A DNA stretch of 64,000 nucleotides, taken from Chitinophagaceae bacterium UBA7600 (lineage in GTDB: Bacteria > Bacteroidota > Bacteroidia > Chitinophagales > Chitinophagaceae). The notes under the pieces are model-generated. The model did no database searches and was not told where the DNA came from. It saw nothing but the letters and a program-made list of their open reading frames with translations. Positions 25,675 through 36,114 of this stretch are shown one piece after another (the first letter of the stretch is position 1; the number at the start of each line of letters is the position of its first letter). Location: the NCBI GenBank assembly GCA_002478885.1, contig DLKC01000028.1, positions 20,226-84,225 on the forward strand, given 5' to 3'. The position numbers were made by a program, and so were the translations under genes.

Positions 25675-28600
25675 TTGAAAAAAATCTTACGAAAAATTTT
25701 TAAAATAATCGCCTGGTGTTTGTTCAGTGTAGTTTTACTGCTGATACTCCTCGTTATTCTCATACAGATTCCCGCCGTACAGAATTATATAAAAACCAGG
25801 GTTGTGGCTTATCTCCAAAATACCCTGCACACAAAAGTTGAAATTGGAAATCTTGCAATAGATTTCCCTTCTAATATTTCCTTACAGAAGATTTATCTTG
25901 AAGATCAGCGAAAAGATACACTGCTAGCCTGCGAAAGTATTGAAGTAAATATTGCAATGCTTCAACTTATTTCCAGTAAGGTGGCGATAAGCAGTATTAA
26001 CATAAACGGCCTGGCAGCTAATATATACCGGTTAAGCCCAGACACAAGCTTTAACTTTGATTATATCATTAATGCATTCGTTCCTATTGATACGCTCACT
26101 GTCGCGCAAACAGAACCATCTTCATGGAAAATCAGTTTTGGAAATATTTCGTTGAATAGTATTCGTATAAAATATGCTGATGATGTTTTGGGTTATAACG
26201 CGAGTTTAGGATTGAGTCATCTAAATACGGTAGTTAAAACTTTTGACCCGGTTATAGGTAAATACGATATTCCAAACTTTCAAATCGACGGTGTTCAAAG
26301 CAATATAAAACAATATGCTCCTAAACTTTTTCTCCGCCCGGTGCCGCCTGCAAATACTACAACTTCGCCGCCGGTCAAGCTTTTTTTAAACAAAGTCGGT
26401 TTCCAGAATATTAATGTCGTTTATAATAATGAGGCTGGTAAAATGCTTGCGACACTCGGGCTCGATACACTTGGTATTCTTGTCAATAAAATTGACATGG
26501 ATAAGGCCGCGATAAACATTCAAAAACTGGATCTGCGAAATACTGCCGCAGCGGTTATGTTTGATAAAATGGAAAGGAGTTCAAAAGTTGTCGGTGCGAT
26601 AAATGACAGTTCGCAAAAAAAAGCCCCGGAGTGGAAAGTTGAGATTGCTTCGATTGCATTAAATAATAACAGCCTAAAGTTTGACGATAATAATTTTCAA
26701 AAAGCAAAATCCGGACTCGACTACAATCACATACTGATTGATCCATTTAATGTAGCTGCAAAAAATTTAGCCTTGAGCAACGATGCTTATGCAGGCAACC
26801 TGGAGCATTTTTCTTTAAAGGAACAGAGTGGTTTTGAGGTAAAAAAGCTTCAGGGCGAGTTTGACTTTAGCGGCACCGAAAGCTATTTGAAGAGTTTTTC
26901 ACTGCAAACGAGTCATTCGAAGATTACCGCTTCCCTACATGCAACTTATGCGTCGACAAATGATTTTGTAGAAAAACCCGGAAGAGTTCTGGCAGAAGTA
27001 AGTGTTGATACCGGGCTTCTGGCTGTGAACGACATTCTTTTGCTGCAGCCGGAACTGGCATCTGAACTCGATAGGTATAAAAACAGTACAATCAAATTGA
27101 CGGTCAATGCAAAAGGCCTTCTTACGGATATCAATATTCCCGAGGTATCAGTTTCCGGTATAGGGAGTACTTCTTTTGCCTTCAATGGAAATATCAAGGG
27201 GTTGCCAGATCCACGAAGTGCGTTTTACAACATCAACATTGCAAAATTCGTCACAACGGGTAGGGATGTTCTTGGTTTTATTCCTCCTTCCACAATGCCT
27301 TCGTCCATCCGCATTCCAAAAATTATAACAGTCTCAGGTTATTTCAAAGGAACAGCAACGGCCTTTAATTCGAAGCTCGATTTAAAAACCTCAAATGGTG
27401 ACGCAATTATCGGTTCAAAAATCAATACGAAAACTGAACAATTTCAGGTCGATGCAATGTTGAAGGCAGTAGATCTTGGTTATTTATTCAGTCAGGATAC
27501 AGTGTTGGGTAAAGCAAGTATGGCTGTTAAGGTCAACGGAAGCGGCTACGATTACAAAAAGATGAAGGCAATGGTGACTGCAAGCGTTGCCACTGCATTT
27601 GTCAAAGGCTACGAGTACAGGTCCTTACAGCTAGATGGTAAAACTGACAATGGGCGTGCTGTGATCACCTCATCTATTGATGATGAAAATTTAAAACTGT
27701 TGCTCAATGCCAATGCAGACGTATCGGAATTTTATCCATCGGTTAAAGTGTCTCTTCGGCTTGATACCGCTAATCTTCATGCTCTTCATTTGTATAATGA
27801 TACGTTGGGTTTCAGCACAAATTTAGAGGCTGATTTTATCAGTACCAACCCCGACTCCCTCGTCGGCAACTTATTAATTGACCACTTAGCTTTGTACACA
27901 GCGGGTAAACACCTGGTCAGCGATTCTATTGCAGTACAAGCTTCAAATTCGTCATCTGTTCAATCTCTGAAATTACAATCGGCCTTTGCCAAAGCAGACT
28001 GGATTGGCAAATACCGTTTAACAGAAGTGCCATTGGCAATGACTCACACGCTCGATCACTATTTTCATGTCGATGGGTTTAAAGACACGGCATTCACCGC
28101 GCAGCAATGGTCAGTTAATGTATCGCTCGATCCGCGATCAAAACCAATACTCGCCATTGTACCTGAACTCGACGGTTCAGACTCTGTCAGAGCTTTTGTT
28201 ACCTACAACAGCAGCGACAATTTCCTTAATGCAATAATTGATGCACCGTCAGTTAAATACGCAGGGCAAACAATAGATTCATTGCAACTCAGGGCTGCCA
28301 GTGATAGCGATCGGATAAAATATACAGTAACTGCTGCGAGGGTTGGCCTGGCAGCAATTCATCTTTTTCAGCCATCGCTTCATGGTTATGTAAAAAACAA
28401 TAATCTTACTGCTAATATTAGGCTGAACGATCAAAATGGAAACGACCTTTACCGTATCGGAGCAACTTTGAATAAGCTGCCTGCCGGGCTGCGTTTAAGC
28501 TTCAATGCCGATAGCCTTTTGCTTAACCGAAACAATTGGCTAATGAGCGCAGATAATTTTATTGAATACGATTCCGCCGGCTTGCTTGTAAACAATTTTT

Positions 28601-30642
28601 TTATCAGTAGGGAGAACGAATCTATGAAAATTAACAGCATTGCTCCTGTACATGATGCGCCCATCGAAACGGATTTCACAAACTTTCGGATAAAGACACT
28701 CACAGAATTTAGTGGGAATGATTCTTTGGAAGTGGATGGATTGGTAAACGGCTCTGTTACTGTGCGTACTTTAAAGACTAACCCCCTTTTTACATCAGAT
28801 ATTAAGATAGAAAACCTGCAATATGTACAAGATACTATCGGTAACATCCTCGCCAGGATATCTAATCCCGACGAACAGAATTTAATGGATACTATCAGCG
28901 TTTCCGGTTTTGATAACGATCTGTTGCTGACAGGAACTTATCGTATCAAAGACCAGAAACTCCGACAGCATTTGGCAATAAACAGGATTAACATGAAGCA
29001 GTTGGTGGTGTTTTCCGATGGCCAGGTTAAGGACGCTGATGGGTATTTAAAAGGACAAGTTAATATAACAGGTAAATCAAAAGATTTATTGATCGCAGGC
29101 GATGTAAATTTTGACAACGCTTTTATTATTCCGGCCCTTCTCGGCGAACGGCTCAATCTTCCCGATGAAAAAATAACCATGGACGATAAAGGCGTGCATT
29201 TTAACCAATATACTTTGAAAGACTCTGCCGGGAATAAAGCAATACTCAACGGCAGCCTCCTTGCAGCCGGCGCCGGCAATTATAATCTTGCACTCGATAT
29301 TAATGCAGATGATTTTCGGTTGATAAATTCTACAAGAAAGGAGAATCCCGATTTTTATGGTAAGCTAAATATTGATGCGGCAGTTAAATTAAGAGGCGAT
29401 CTTCAAACGCCTGACGTTAATGCAACATTGAGGGTGAATAAACAAACAGATTTTACGGTGGTACTGCCCGACGTTAATCCCGAAGTGCAGGAAAGGGAAG
29501 GTGTTGTAAACTTCATCGACAGCCATAACCTGGTCGACACCACCGTCAATATTCAAAAAGACACGGTACCTTCTTTTAAAATGCTTGCCAAACTGAAACT
29601 TTCCACCAGTATTGAAACTGACTCCGCCGCACAATTTGCAGTCGTAATCGATGAACAAAACGGTGATGTGCTTAAAATCAAAGGTAATGCCGATCTCGCC
29701 ACCACAATAGATGAAAACGGTAAGATGTCTCTTACCGGGACATATGAACTACAACAGGGTTCGTACCAGGTTACGCTTAGTGTGCTTAAACGAAAATTCG
29801 ATATTCAAAAAGGAAGCACACTTACATGGGCAGGCGATCCTATGCATGCTAATGTTGACATTACTGCGGTTTATAGTTTAAAGGCTCCCACCATAGAATT
29901 AATGCAACAGGATCTCGCAGGAAAAACCGAGGAAGAAGCCAACAAATACAAAGAACGTTTACCAGTTTCAGTCTTGCTAAAAATGAAGGGCGATTTGCTT
30001 AAACCTGACATATCTTTCGATATAACTATTCCCGAAGACATTCAATCGAAGTGGGACGATGTGGAGTATCGGTTGAAACAACTACGCGGCAACGAATCAG
30101 ATATGAGTAAACAGGTATTTGCCCTGCTATTGTTAAGCAGGTTTGTGGAAGAAGATCCAACCGCGCAATCGGCCGGAGGAACCACCGAAGGTCTCGTTCG
30201 GGAGAGTGTCAGCCGTTTACTCAGCGATCAGTTGAATACACTCGCCGGTAGCCTTGTAAAAGGCGTAGATCTTAACGTAGATCTTAATTCAACTGAAGAC
30301 TATACATCGGGTTCCCGGCAGTACCAGACCGATCTTAAAATAGGCGTTTCAAAAACGTTGCTTAACGACAGGCTGAAGGTAAATGTGGGCAGTAACTTTT
30401 TACTGGAGGGTGCCAATGCAAACCAATCCAGTTCCAACATTGCCGGCGACGTTGCTATCGACTATGCCCTATCTGCCGATGGTCGCTACCGCATTCGCGC
30501 TTATCGCAAAAATGAATATGAAGGCGCGGTAGAAGGCCAGATCGTTGAATCAGGGTTAACATTCATCATTACCATAAATTTCAACCGGTTTAAAGAACTT
30601 TTTCAAAAGGATAAAACATCAGACAAAAAAGATCATAAATAA
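25675..30642 (+). CDS. tamB: TamB-like translocation and assembly module protein
   Basis: The 1655-residue protein is an inner-membrane-anchored periplasmic bridge thought to move lipids or help outer-membrane protein assembly. It has one N-terminal helix (IIAWCLFSVVLLLILLVILI), a long series of beta-rich repeats, and a C-terminal DUF490/TamB domain with YELQQGSYQVTLSVLKRKFD, AVYSLKAPTIELM and LLKPDISFDITIPE. There is no ATG near the expected N-terminus. A TTG at 25675 gives the family-typical KKILRKIFK start; a TTG at 25630 is the alternative. The stop overlaps an ATG, and the tamL gene follows, with a repeat inserted between. Confidence 0.92.
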   Translation: MKKILRKIFKIIAWCLFSVVLLLILLVILIQIPAVQNYIKTRVVAYLQNTLHTKVEIGNLAIDFPSNISLQKIYLEDQRKDTLLACESIEVNIAMLQLISSKVAISSININGLAANIYRLSPDTSFNFDYIINAFVPIDTLTVAQTEPSSWKISFGNISLNSIRIKYADDVLGYNASLGLSHLNTVVKTFDPVIGKYDIPNFQIDGVQSNIKQYAPKLFLRPVPPANTTTSPPVKLFLNKVGFQNINVVYNNEAGKMLATLGLDTLGILVNKIDMDKAAINIQKLDLRNTAAAVMFDKMERSSKVVGAINDSSQKKAPEWKVEIASIALNNNSLKFDDNNFQKAKSGLDYNHILIDPFNVAAKNLALSNDAYAGNLEHFSLKEQSGFEVKKLQGEFDFSGTESYLKSFSLQTSHSKITASLHATYASTNDFVEKPGRVLAEVSVDTGLLAVNDILLLQPELASELDRYKNSTIKLTVNAKGLLTDINIPEVSVSGIGSTSFAFNGNIKGLPDPRSAFYNINIAKFVTTGRDVLGFIPPSTMPSSIRIPKIITVSGYFKGTATAFNSKLDLKTSNGDAIIGSKINTKTEQFQVDAMLKAVDLGYLFSQDTVLGKASMAVKVNGSGYDYKKMKAMVTASVATAFVKGYEYRSLQLDGKTDNGRAVITSSIDDENLKLLLNANADVSEFYPSVKVSLRLDTANLHALHLYNDTLGFSTNLEADFISTNPDSLVGNLLIDHLALYTAGKHLVSDSIAVQASNSSSVQSLKLQSAFAKADWIGKYRLTEVPLAMTHTLDHYFHVDGFKDTAFTAQQWSVNVSLDPRSKPILAIVPELDGSDSVRAFVTYNSSDNFLNAIIDAPSVKYAGQTIDSLQLRAASDSDRIKYTVTAARVGLAAIHLFQPSLHGYVKNNNLTANIRLNDQNGNDLYRIGATLNKLPAGLRLSFNADSLLLNRNNWLMSADNFIEYDSAGLLVNNFFISRENESMKINSIAPVHDAPIETDFTNFRIKTLTEFSGNDSLEVDGLVNGSVTVRTLKTNPLFTSDIKIENLQYVQDTIGNILARISNPDEQNLMDTISVSGFDNDLLLTGTYRIKDQKLRQHLAINRINMKQLVVFSDGQVKDADGYLKGQVNITGKSKDLLIAGDVNFDNAFIIPALLGERLNLPDEKITMDDKGVHFNQYTLKDSAGNKAILNGSLLAAGAGNYNLALDINADDFRLINSTRKENPDFYGKLNIDAAVKLRGDLQTPDVNATLRVNKQTDFTVVLPDVNPEVQEREGVVNFIDSHNLVDTTVNIQKDTVPSFKMLAKLKLSTSIETDSAAQFAVVIDEQNGDVLKIKGNADLATTIDENGKMSLTGTYELQQGSYQVTLSVLKRKFDIQKGSTLTWAGDPMHANVDITAVYSLKAPTIELMQQDLAGKTEEEANKYKERLPVSVLLKMKGDLLKPDISFDITIPEDIQSKWDDVEYRLKQLRGNESDMSKQVFALLLLSRFVEEDPTAQSAGGTTEGLVRESVSRLLSDQLNTLAGSLVKGVDLNVDLNSTEDYTSGSRQYQTDLKIGVSKTLLNDRLKVNVGSNFLLEGANANQSSSNIAGDVAIDYALSADGRYRIRAYRKNEYEGAVEGQIVESGLTFIITINFNRFKELFQKDKTSDKKDHK

Positions 30643-30787
30643 TGGGCCTGGCAGTTGCACATATATTAAGCTCTACTTGCGTCGCACTCTTGTACGGCAC
30701 TGCAACAGGCATCATATTTATTTTGCTGTATAAAAAAATAACAGCCTCAGCAAAGAACAGTAAGCTGAACGGAGCGTCGCAAGCAAT
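30643..30787 (-). repeat. Dispersed intergenic repeat between tamB and tamL (arm B left, arm C right)
   Basis: The left end is AATGGGCCTGGC. The core ACTTGCGTCGCACTCTTGTAC starts at 30675 with its first base included. Arm C (GAACGGAGCGTCGCAAGCAA) is at 30767-30786. The frame of the following gene stays open through the whole copy. Confidence 0.75.
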
Positions 30788-33137
30788 GTCGCATATTGAT
30801 ATCGCGCCGGTAAACAAATTTTTCTTAACCTTAAAGCGGAAAATATTACTTCGGCGCAACTTTTTGTTTCTCCTATCAATGATCGTTTTGTTTGCATCAT
30901 GCAATACCACAAAACACTTACCGCAGGGTGAAGCCTTGTATGAGGGCTCACGTATAAAGTTTTTGGGAAAAGACAGCGCAAAGAATGAAACGAAGGGTTT
31001 AAAGGAGGAGCTTGGCGCTTTGCTTAGGCCCATACCGAATAAGCATGTAGCCGGGCTTAATACAGATGTAATGTTGTATAACCTTTTTTACACCGAAAAG
31101 GAAAAGGGCTTTGGTGGGTGGTTACATAAAAAGGTAGGCATGCCTCCGGTTTTGGCAAGCAGCGTTGATATTGACCAGAACAAAAAGCTGCTGGAAAACC
31201 GATTGGAGAATCGCGGATTTTTTAAAGCATCAGTAAGAGCCGATACCATGGTGAAAGACAAAAAAATGCATGCTGTATATACCGCGTCATTGGGTGGACG
31301 CTACAGGTTTCGTAATGTAAGTGTTACGCCAGACACAGGTGTTATGTATAACCTTTTAAAAACAATCAACACTGCTTCTTTGCTCACTCCCGGCAGCTTT
31401 TATAATCTCGACAATGTAAAAGCCGAACGAACAAGAATAGACTCAAAGCTGAAACAAAGAGGTTATTATTATTTTAACCCCGATTTTCTTATTGCCGATG
31501 CGGATACAACTGTCGGCAATCATTTAATTGATGTTAACTGGCGCGTAAAAAAGGAAGTGCCTGCAAGAGCAAAAGATCAGTACCAAATAAATGATGTGGT
31601 TATTTATGCAGACTATAATCCTAAAGATAGTAGTTCTGTAAAAGATTCAGCTTACAGTTACAAGGGTTTTACGGTAATTGATCCACAAAAAAAATACAGG
31701 CCCATTGTTTTCTCCAATACGATCGTTTTAAAAAAAGGAGACCTGTATAATATTAATGCGCATAACCAATCATTAAGCAGGCTGGTAAGTCTCGGTATTT
31801 ACAAATTTGTAAGAGTGCATTTTGAAGAAACAGATACTGCTGATCCCAGAAAACTGAATGCCTACTACTATCTTTCAGCTGCTACGCGCAATTCGCTACG
31901 GTTCGAAGTATCCGGGCTTACCAAATCAAACAACTCAAACGGTGGAGAGATAAAATTAAGCTGGGGAATGCGCAATATTTTCAACGGAGGTGAGTTATTC
32001 AATATAAGTGTGTACGGTGGTTTAGAGCGGCAGGTACAATCGCAATCAGAAAGTGTAAAAACAGACAGGGCTGGTATAGACTTCGACTTACTTATTCCAA
32101 GACTCATCCCCAGTTTACCCGTAAAAATCAGTGGAAGTTATTTACCAAAGACAGCTATTAACGCGGGTTATGAGCTATTCAACCGAACAACTCAATATAC
32201 CCTTAGTTCGGCAAAAGCAAGCTATGGCTACACATGGAAAAGAAAAATAACCCAGCAAAACCAGTTGAGGCTGCTTTCAGTGAATTTTGTAAGGCCAACT
32301 AATATCACGGAAGAATACCAGCAACAGCTCGACACGAATATCACGCTGGCACGCAGTATAGAAAAACAGTTCATTTTTGGAACTATTTTTAACTACAACT
32401 ACAACTCATTGTTAAGACCTGGCAACAGAAAAAACGACTTTTATTTTAACGGTAGCGTTGATCTTGCCGGTAATATTATCGGCCTTTTCTTAAAAGGCAA
32501 TCAAAAAGAAGGTAACCCTGTAAATATTTTTGGTGTGCCTTACTCACAATATGTAAGACTGGAGGCAGATTTCAGGCACTATCACAAAATAACGAAAACA
32601 ACAGTGTTGGCGAGCCGCTTCAATGCTGGTATTGGTTATGCATACGGCAATAGTTTAACCATGCCCTTCATCAAAGAGTTTTTCTCCGGTGGCGCAACAA
32701 GCATTCGTGCGTTTAGGGCAAGATCGGTTGGCCCGGGAACTTATTATGGAGGCAATCCACAGGTCGAGGGCTTTTTGCCGGATCAGCCAGGCGATATAAA
32801 GCTGGAAGCAAATACCGAGTTGCGTGCAAAACTGTTTTCATATTTATATGGCGCCGTATTCGTAGATGCCGGCAATGTCTGGCTGGTAAGAGCAGATTCG
32901 GCAAGGCCCGGCGGCAAATTTTCAAAATCATTTTTAAAAGAAGTTGCTATGGGCACCGGTGTAGGGCTAAGGCTCGATGTGAGTTTTTTCGTGGTCAGGT
33001 TAGACGTTGCTTTCCCAATCAGAAAGCCATGGAATGCAGAAGGCGACAGGTGGGTATTTGATAAAATTGCTTTCGGAAGTTCAGATTGGGTAAAAGAAAA
33101 CCTCGTTTACAACATTGCTATCGGTTATCCTTTTTAA
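30786..33137 (+). CDS. tamL: TamL: lipoprotein BamA/TamA-family outer-membrane protein
   Basis: The product (783 residues from this start) is an Omp85-superfamily protein that partners TamB at the outer membrane. POTRA-like domains occupy about residues 60-330. The C-terminal barrel contains the loop-6-type motif in GGATSIRAFRARSVGPG and ends in an aromatic-terminated strand. The N-terminus carries a lipobox (MIVLFASC, Cys at about 39), the feature defining the Bacteroidota TamL variant. The frame is open to an ATG at 30642 that overlaps the tamB stop, but those 48 codons are repeat sequence. The ATG at 30786 is chosen; its A is the last base of the repeat arm. Confidence 0.88.
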   Translation: MSHIDIAPVNKFFLTLKRKILLRRNFLFLLSMIVLFASCNTTKHLPQGEALYEGSRIKFLGKDSAKNETKGLKEELGALLRPIPNKHVAGLNTDVMLYNLFYTEKEKGFGGWLHKKVGMPPVLASSVDIDQNKKLLENRLENRGFFKASVRADTMVKDKKMHAVYTASLGGRYRFRNVSVTPDTGVMYNLLKTINTASLLTPGSFYNLDNVKAERTRIDSKLKQRGYYYFNPDFLIADADTTVGNHLIDVNWRVKKEVPARAKDQYQINDVVIYADYNPKDSSSVKDSAYSYKGFTVIDPQKKYRPIVFSNTIVLKKGDLYNINAHNQSLSRLVSLGIYKFVRVHFEETDTADPRKLNAYYYLSAATRNSLRFEVSGLTKSNNSNGGEIKLSWGMRNIFNGGELFNISVYGGLERQVQSQSESVKTDRAGIDFDLLIPRLIPSLPVKISGSYLPKTAINAGYELFNRTTQYTLSSAKASYGYTWKRKITQQNQLRLLSVNFVRPTNITEEYQQQLDTNITLARSIEKQFIFGTIFNYNYNSLLRPGNRKNDFYFNGSVDLAGNIIGLFLKGNQKEGNPVNIFGVPYSQYVRLEADFRHYHKITKTTVLASRFNAGIGYAYGNSLTMPFIKEFFSGGATSIRAFRARSVGPGTYYGGNPQVEGFLPDQPGDIKLEANTELRAKLFSYLYGAVFVDAGNVWLVRADSARPGGKFSKSFLKEVAMGTGVGLRLDVSFFVVRLDVAFPIRKPWNAEGDRWVFDKIAFGSSDWVKENLVYNIAIGYPF

Positions 33138-33174
33138 AAGGAGAATATTGAATCTCGCATTTATTTTTCAATTA

Positions 33175-33235
33175 AACTTTTGTTGCGTCGCACACTTGTG
33201 CTTACTGTACGTTGCGCGGCAATAAAAAATCGGTA
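33175..33235 (+). repeat. Dispersed intergenic repeat, single arm B
   Basis: The core TTGTTGCGTCGCACACTTGT is at 33181-33200, followed by a short decayed tail. It lies 40 nt after the tamL stop. Confidence 0.65.
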
Positions 33236-33275
33236 AGAAATTAAATCAATACTTTAGCCATGATTTTCACCCACA

Positions 33276-34574
33276 ATGCCAAACGATAATATTTTATATG
33301 TAATAATAATTTGTGCTTGCTGGTACGCTATCATTTGCTTCGCAATAACACGCATTAGATTTTTCAGCGATTGCGGTATAAATAAATGGTGGCTTGTTGG
33401 TCTGTACTCTTTAAAAGTGCTTGCGGGATTTGCCTATGGTTTTTTTTATCTGCAGCCTGCGTATGTGGCCAACAGTGACACCTGGCATTATTTTGACCTG
33501 AGCAAAGCAGAAACTGACTGGTTGTTGCGTGATCCCGTTGCCTTCTTTACAGATCTTTTTAACCACGGTTATAATACGGCTGGTAACCTTTTTGAAGGCA
33601 GTAACTCTTATTGGAACGATCTTAAGAGCAACGTAATAATAAAGCTGATTGCAATAGCTAACGTGGGGACTTTAAAAAACTATTTCGGTAACATTTTTAT
33701 TTTCAATTTATTGTTTTTCTTCGGCCCGGTTGCATTGTACAGACTGGTTCAGCAAGTATTTCAGGTTAACAAGTTACTTGCTGTAGTAGTCATTTTTTTA
33801 ATACCTTCTTTCTTGTTTTGGTGCAGTGGTATTCACAAAGACGGGATCATTTTCACATTCACCTGTTTGGTAGCGTATCATTTTTACAGGCAGGTTAACG
33901 ATGAGAAGTTGTATATCAGCTCAGCGATTTGGATAGTTGTGTCTTTTATTGTTATTTTTTCACTGAGAAATTTCGTCGCGCTTTTGCTTTTACCGTCACT
34001 ATTGCTTTGGTGGCTCATTTACAAAATGCCGGCACGCGCATTTTTTTTTACCAGTTCCATTTATGCATTGGGGCTGCTTGCATTTTTTGCATCGCCGACA
34101 ATCGGCGCGTCGTTTGACTTGCCGCAGTATGTGATTGAAAAGCAGAATGAATTCAAACAATTATCCGGTGCATCCTCTATAGCAGTTCCGCCTCTTGAAA
34201 ATAGTTTTACCTCGTTTGTTCACTTTTTGCCGACGGCTTTCGATATTGGTTTTTTGCGACCGCATATCGGCGAAATAAAAAATTTCAGCTATATCCCATC
34301 GGTGCTCGAGGTATTCCTTTTATGGGCAGTCGTTTTCTTTTCAATATTGCTTAGCAGGAAAATATCATTGAAGAAGCAGCAAAAGGCATTTACATTTTTT
34401 GCATTGAGTTTTGCCATATCTTTTCTTTTGCTTGCCGGGTACACGATCACTTTTTCCGGTGCTATTGTAAGATACCGAGCCGTTGTGTTACCATTTGTGG
34501 CCGCAGCATTCCTGCCTTGGATAAATAATGCACTTATTGGTTTCCAATCTGTCTTTAGCAATAAAAAAAAATAA
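33276..34574 (+). CDS. Polytopic inner-membrane protein of unknown function
   Basis: The 432-residue protein has about ten hydrophobic helices. A hydrophilic stretch after the second helix contains NSDTWHYFDLSKAETDW, and the short motif FWCSGIHKDG sits between two helices. The layout recalls GT-C glycosyltransferases or O-antigen polymerase-like proteins, where an early acidic loop holds the catalytic Asp, but no family signature is certain. It is flanked by a repeat on the left and about 100 bp of gene-free sequence on the right, so it is probably transcribed alone. Confidence 0.75.
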   Translation: MPNDNILYVIIICACWYAIICFAITRIRFFSDCGINKWWLVGLYSLKVLAGFAYGFFYLQPAYVANSDTWHYFDLSKAETDWLLRDPVAFFTDLFNHGYNTAGNLFEGSNSYWNDLKSNVIIKLIAIANVGTLKNYFGNIFIFNLLFFFGPVALYRLVQQVFQVNKLLAVVVIFLIPSFLFWCSGIHKDGIIFTFTCLVAYHFYRQVNDEKLYISSAIWIVVSFIVIFSLRNFVALLLLPSLLLWWLIYKMPARAFFFTSSIYALGLLAFFASPTIGASFDLPQYVIEKQNEFKQLSGASSIAVPPLENSFTSFVHFLPTAFDIGFLRPHIGEIKNFSYIPSVLEVFLLWAVVFFSILLSRKISLKKQQKAFTFFALSFAISFLLLAGYTITFSGAIVRYRAVVLPFVAAAFLPWINNALIGFQSVFSNKKK

Positions 34575-34678
34575 CGCCCCGACCGCTTGCTTAAGCAGGA
34601 TTATGTTGATGTTGGTGCCGAGTGACAAATGCTATTTATTGTAAATTCGCCATAACAGGCTATTAAAGTAACGATACA

Positions 34679-36034
34679 ATGACAGAAAAAGAATTTATTC
34701 AAAAAATTGACAGACTCGATTCGGTAGCGATCAAATTCGCCGTTACCGACATTGATGGTGTGCTGAGAGGAAAGATAGTCAACCGTAAAAAATTTTTAAA
34801 GGCGATGAAAGAAGGCGTTGGTTTTTGCAGCGTCATCTTTGGGTGGGATATGAATGATGCTGTTTATGATAACTCACAAATAAGCGGATGGCATTCAGGC
34901 TATGCCGATTCAAAGGCGTCAATTGACATTAATACTTGCCGTTTTATTCCCTGGGATGATGGTATGCCTTTCTTCGTCGCAGATTTTAGTGAGTCAGAAG
35001 AATTGGCGGCTGCCTGTCCCAGGACTCTTTTGAAAAGGGTAAGAAAGCAGGCAATTGACATGGGTTATACCACAAATTTTGCCAAGGAATTTGAGTGGTT
35101 CAATTTCAAAGAAACTCCCGGGTCACTAAAAGAAAAAAATTTTGCTAATCTCCATCCGCTTACACCGGGGATGTTTGGTTACTCTCTTTTGCGGCCTTCA
35201 TTAGAGCAATCTTTTTATAACGATATTTTTTTCCAACTTACTAAGTTCGGCGTACCAGTCGAAGGCCTGCATACCGAAACCGGGGATGGTGTTTATGAAG
35301 CCTGTATCGACTATGCCGATATACTTGAAGCCGGCGACCGTGCGGTGCTTTTTAAATCGTCGGTAAAGGAACTTGCTTATCGCCATGGCATTATTGCAAG
35401 TTTTATGGCAAAGTGGAACAGCCAATTACCGGGGTGTAGCGGCCATATTCACCAAAGTTTGTGGGATGCGGAAGGAAATGTCAATTTGTTTTATGATGTT
35501 TCTGATGAGGCGAATATGAGTGAACTGCTTAAGCAGTATATGGCAGGCCAACTTTACTGTATGCCGTACATTCTGCCAATGTATGCTCCAACAGTGAATA
35601 GCTATAAAAGGTATGTTGACGGAGCATGGGCATCAACATCTGTGAGTTGGGGAATTGAAAACAGAACAACTGCTCTAAGAATTATCAACCACTCCGAAGA
35701 AGGCACAAGACTGGAAACCAGGGCACCGGGCGCGGATGCCAATCCCTATTTATCGCTTGCTGCAAGCCTGGCTTCGGGATTATATGGCATAAAAAATAAA
35801 TTGTCGTTAGATATGCCGGCGACCAAAGGCAACGAGTATGACAACCCTCATTCAAGGAAATTTCCGAAAACATTGCAGGAAGCAACGGAGGCGATGAAGT
35901 GCTCGCCCATAGCCGCTGAATTGTTTGGTAGTGCATTTACCGATCATTTTGTAAGAAGCCGTGAATGGGAGTGGCGGCAGTTTACACAAAAAGTTACCGA
36001 TTGGGAACTGAAAAGATATTTCGAGATCATTTAA
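34679..36034 (+). CDS. Glutamine synthetase family protein (gamma-glutamyl ligase type)
   Basis: The 451-residue protein has the GS fold with the short N-terminal domain seen in GlnT/PuuA-like ligases. The catalytic domain has acidic metal ligands in EFEWFNF and TETGDGVYEA, a nucleotide/ammonia region in CSGHIHQSLWD, and SWGIENRTTALRI with the active-site Arg. These ligases join glutamate to ammonia or an amine using ATP. Two other GS types lie within 6 kb, so a role other than bulk ammonia assimilation is likely. It is followed by a kinase-like gene and a HAD-phosphatase-like gene. Confidence 0.88.
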   Translation: MTEKEFIQKIDRLDSVAIKFAVTDIDGVLRGKIVNRKKFLKAMKEGVGFCSVIFGWDMNDAVYDNSQISGWHSGYADSKASIDINTCRFIPWDDGMPFFVADFSESEELAAACPRTLLKRVRKQAIDMGYTTNFAKEFEWFNFKETPGSLKEKNFANLHPLTPGMFGYSLLRPSLEQSFYNDIFFQLTKFGVPVEGLHTETGDGVYEACIDYADILEAGDRAVLFKSSVKELAYRHGIIASFMAKWNSQLPGCSGHIHQSLWDAEGNVNLFYDVSDEANMSELLKQYMAGQLYCMPYILPMYAPTVNSYKRYVDGAWASTSVSWGIENRTTALRIINHSEEGTRLETRAPGADANPYLSLAASLASGLYGIKNKLSLDMPATKGNEYDNPHSRKFPKTLQEATEAMKCSPIAAELFGSAFTDHFVRSREWEWRQFTQKVTDWELKRYFEII

Positions 36035-36039
36035 TGTTA

Positions 36040-36098
36040 GCGGCACAAGTGTGCGACGCAAGGAACGATGCCATGGTTGACAAAGCCGGGTCCAAAAT
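36040..36098 (-). repeat. Dispersed intergenic repeat, single arm B (reverse)
   Basis: GCACAAGTGTGCGACGCAAG begins at 36043 and is followed by GAACGATGCC. The outer end CAAAGCCGGGTCCAAAA is at 36081-36097. It lies between the GS-family and kinase-like genes. Confidence 0.75.
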
Positions 36099-36114
36099 TT
36101 AAATTCTCTGAATT

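Noticed and set aside
34570..34640. Another copy of the dispersed repeat before the GS-family gene
   Set aside because: Only GTGCCGAGTGACAAATGC weakly resembles an arm; too decayed to call.
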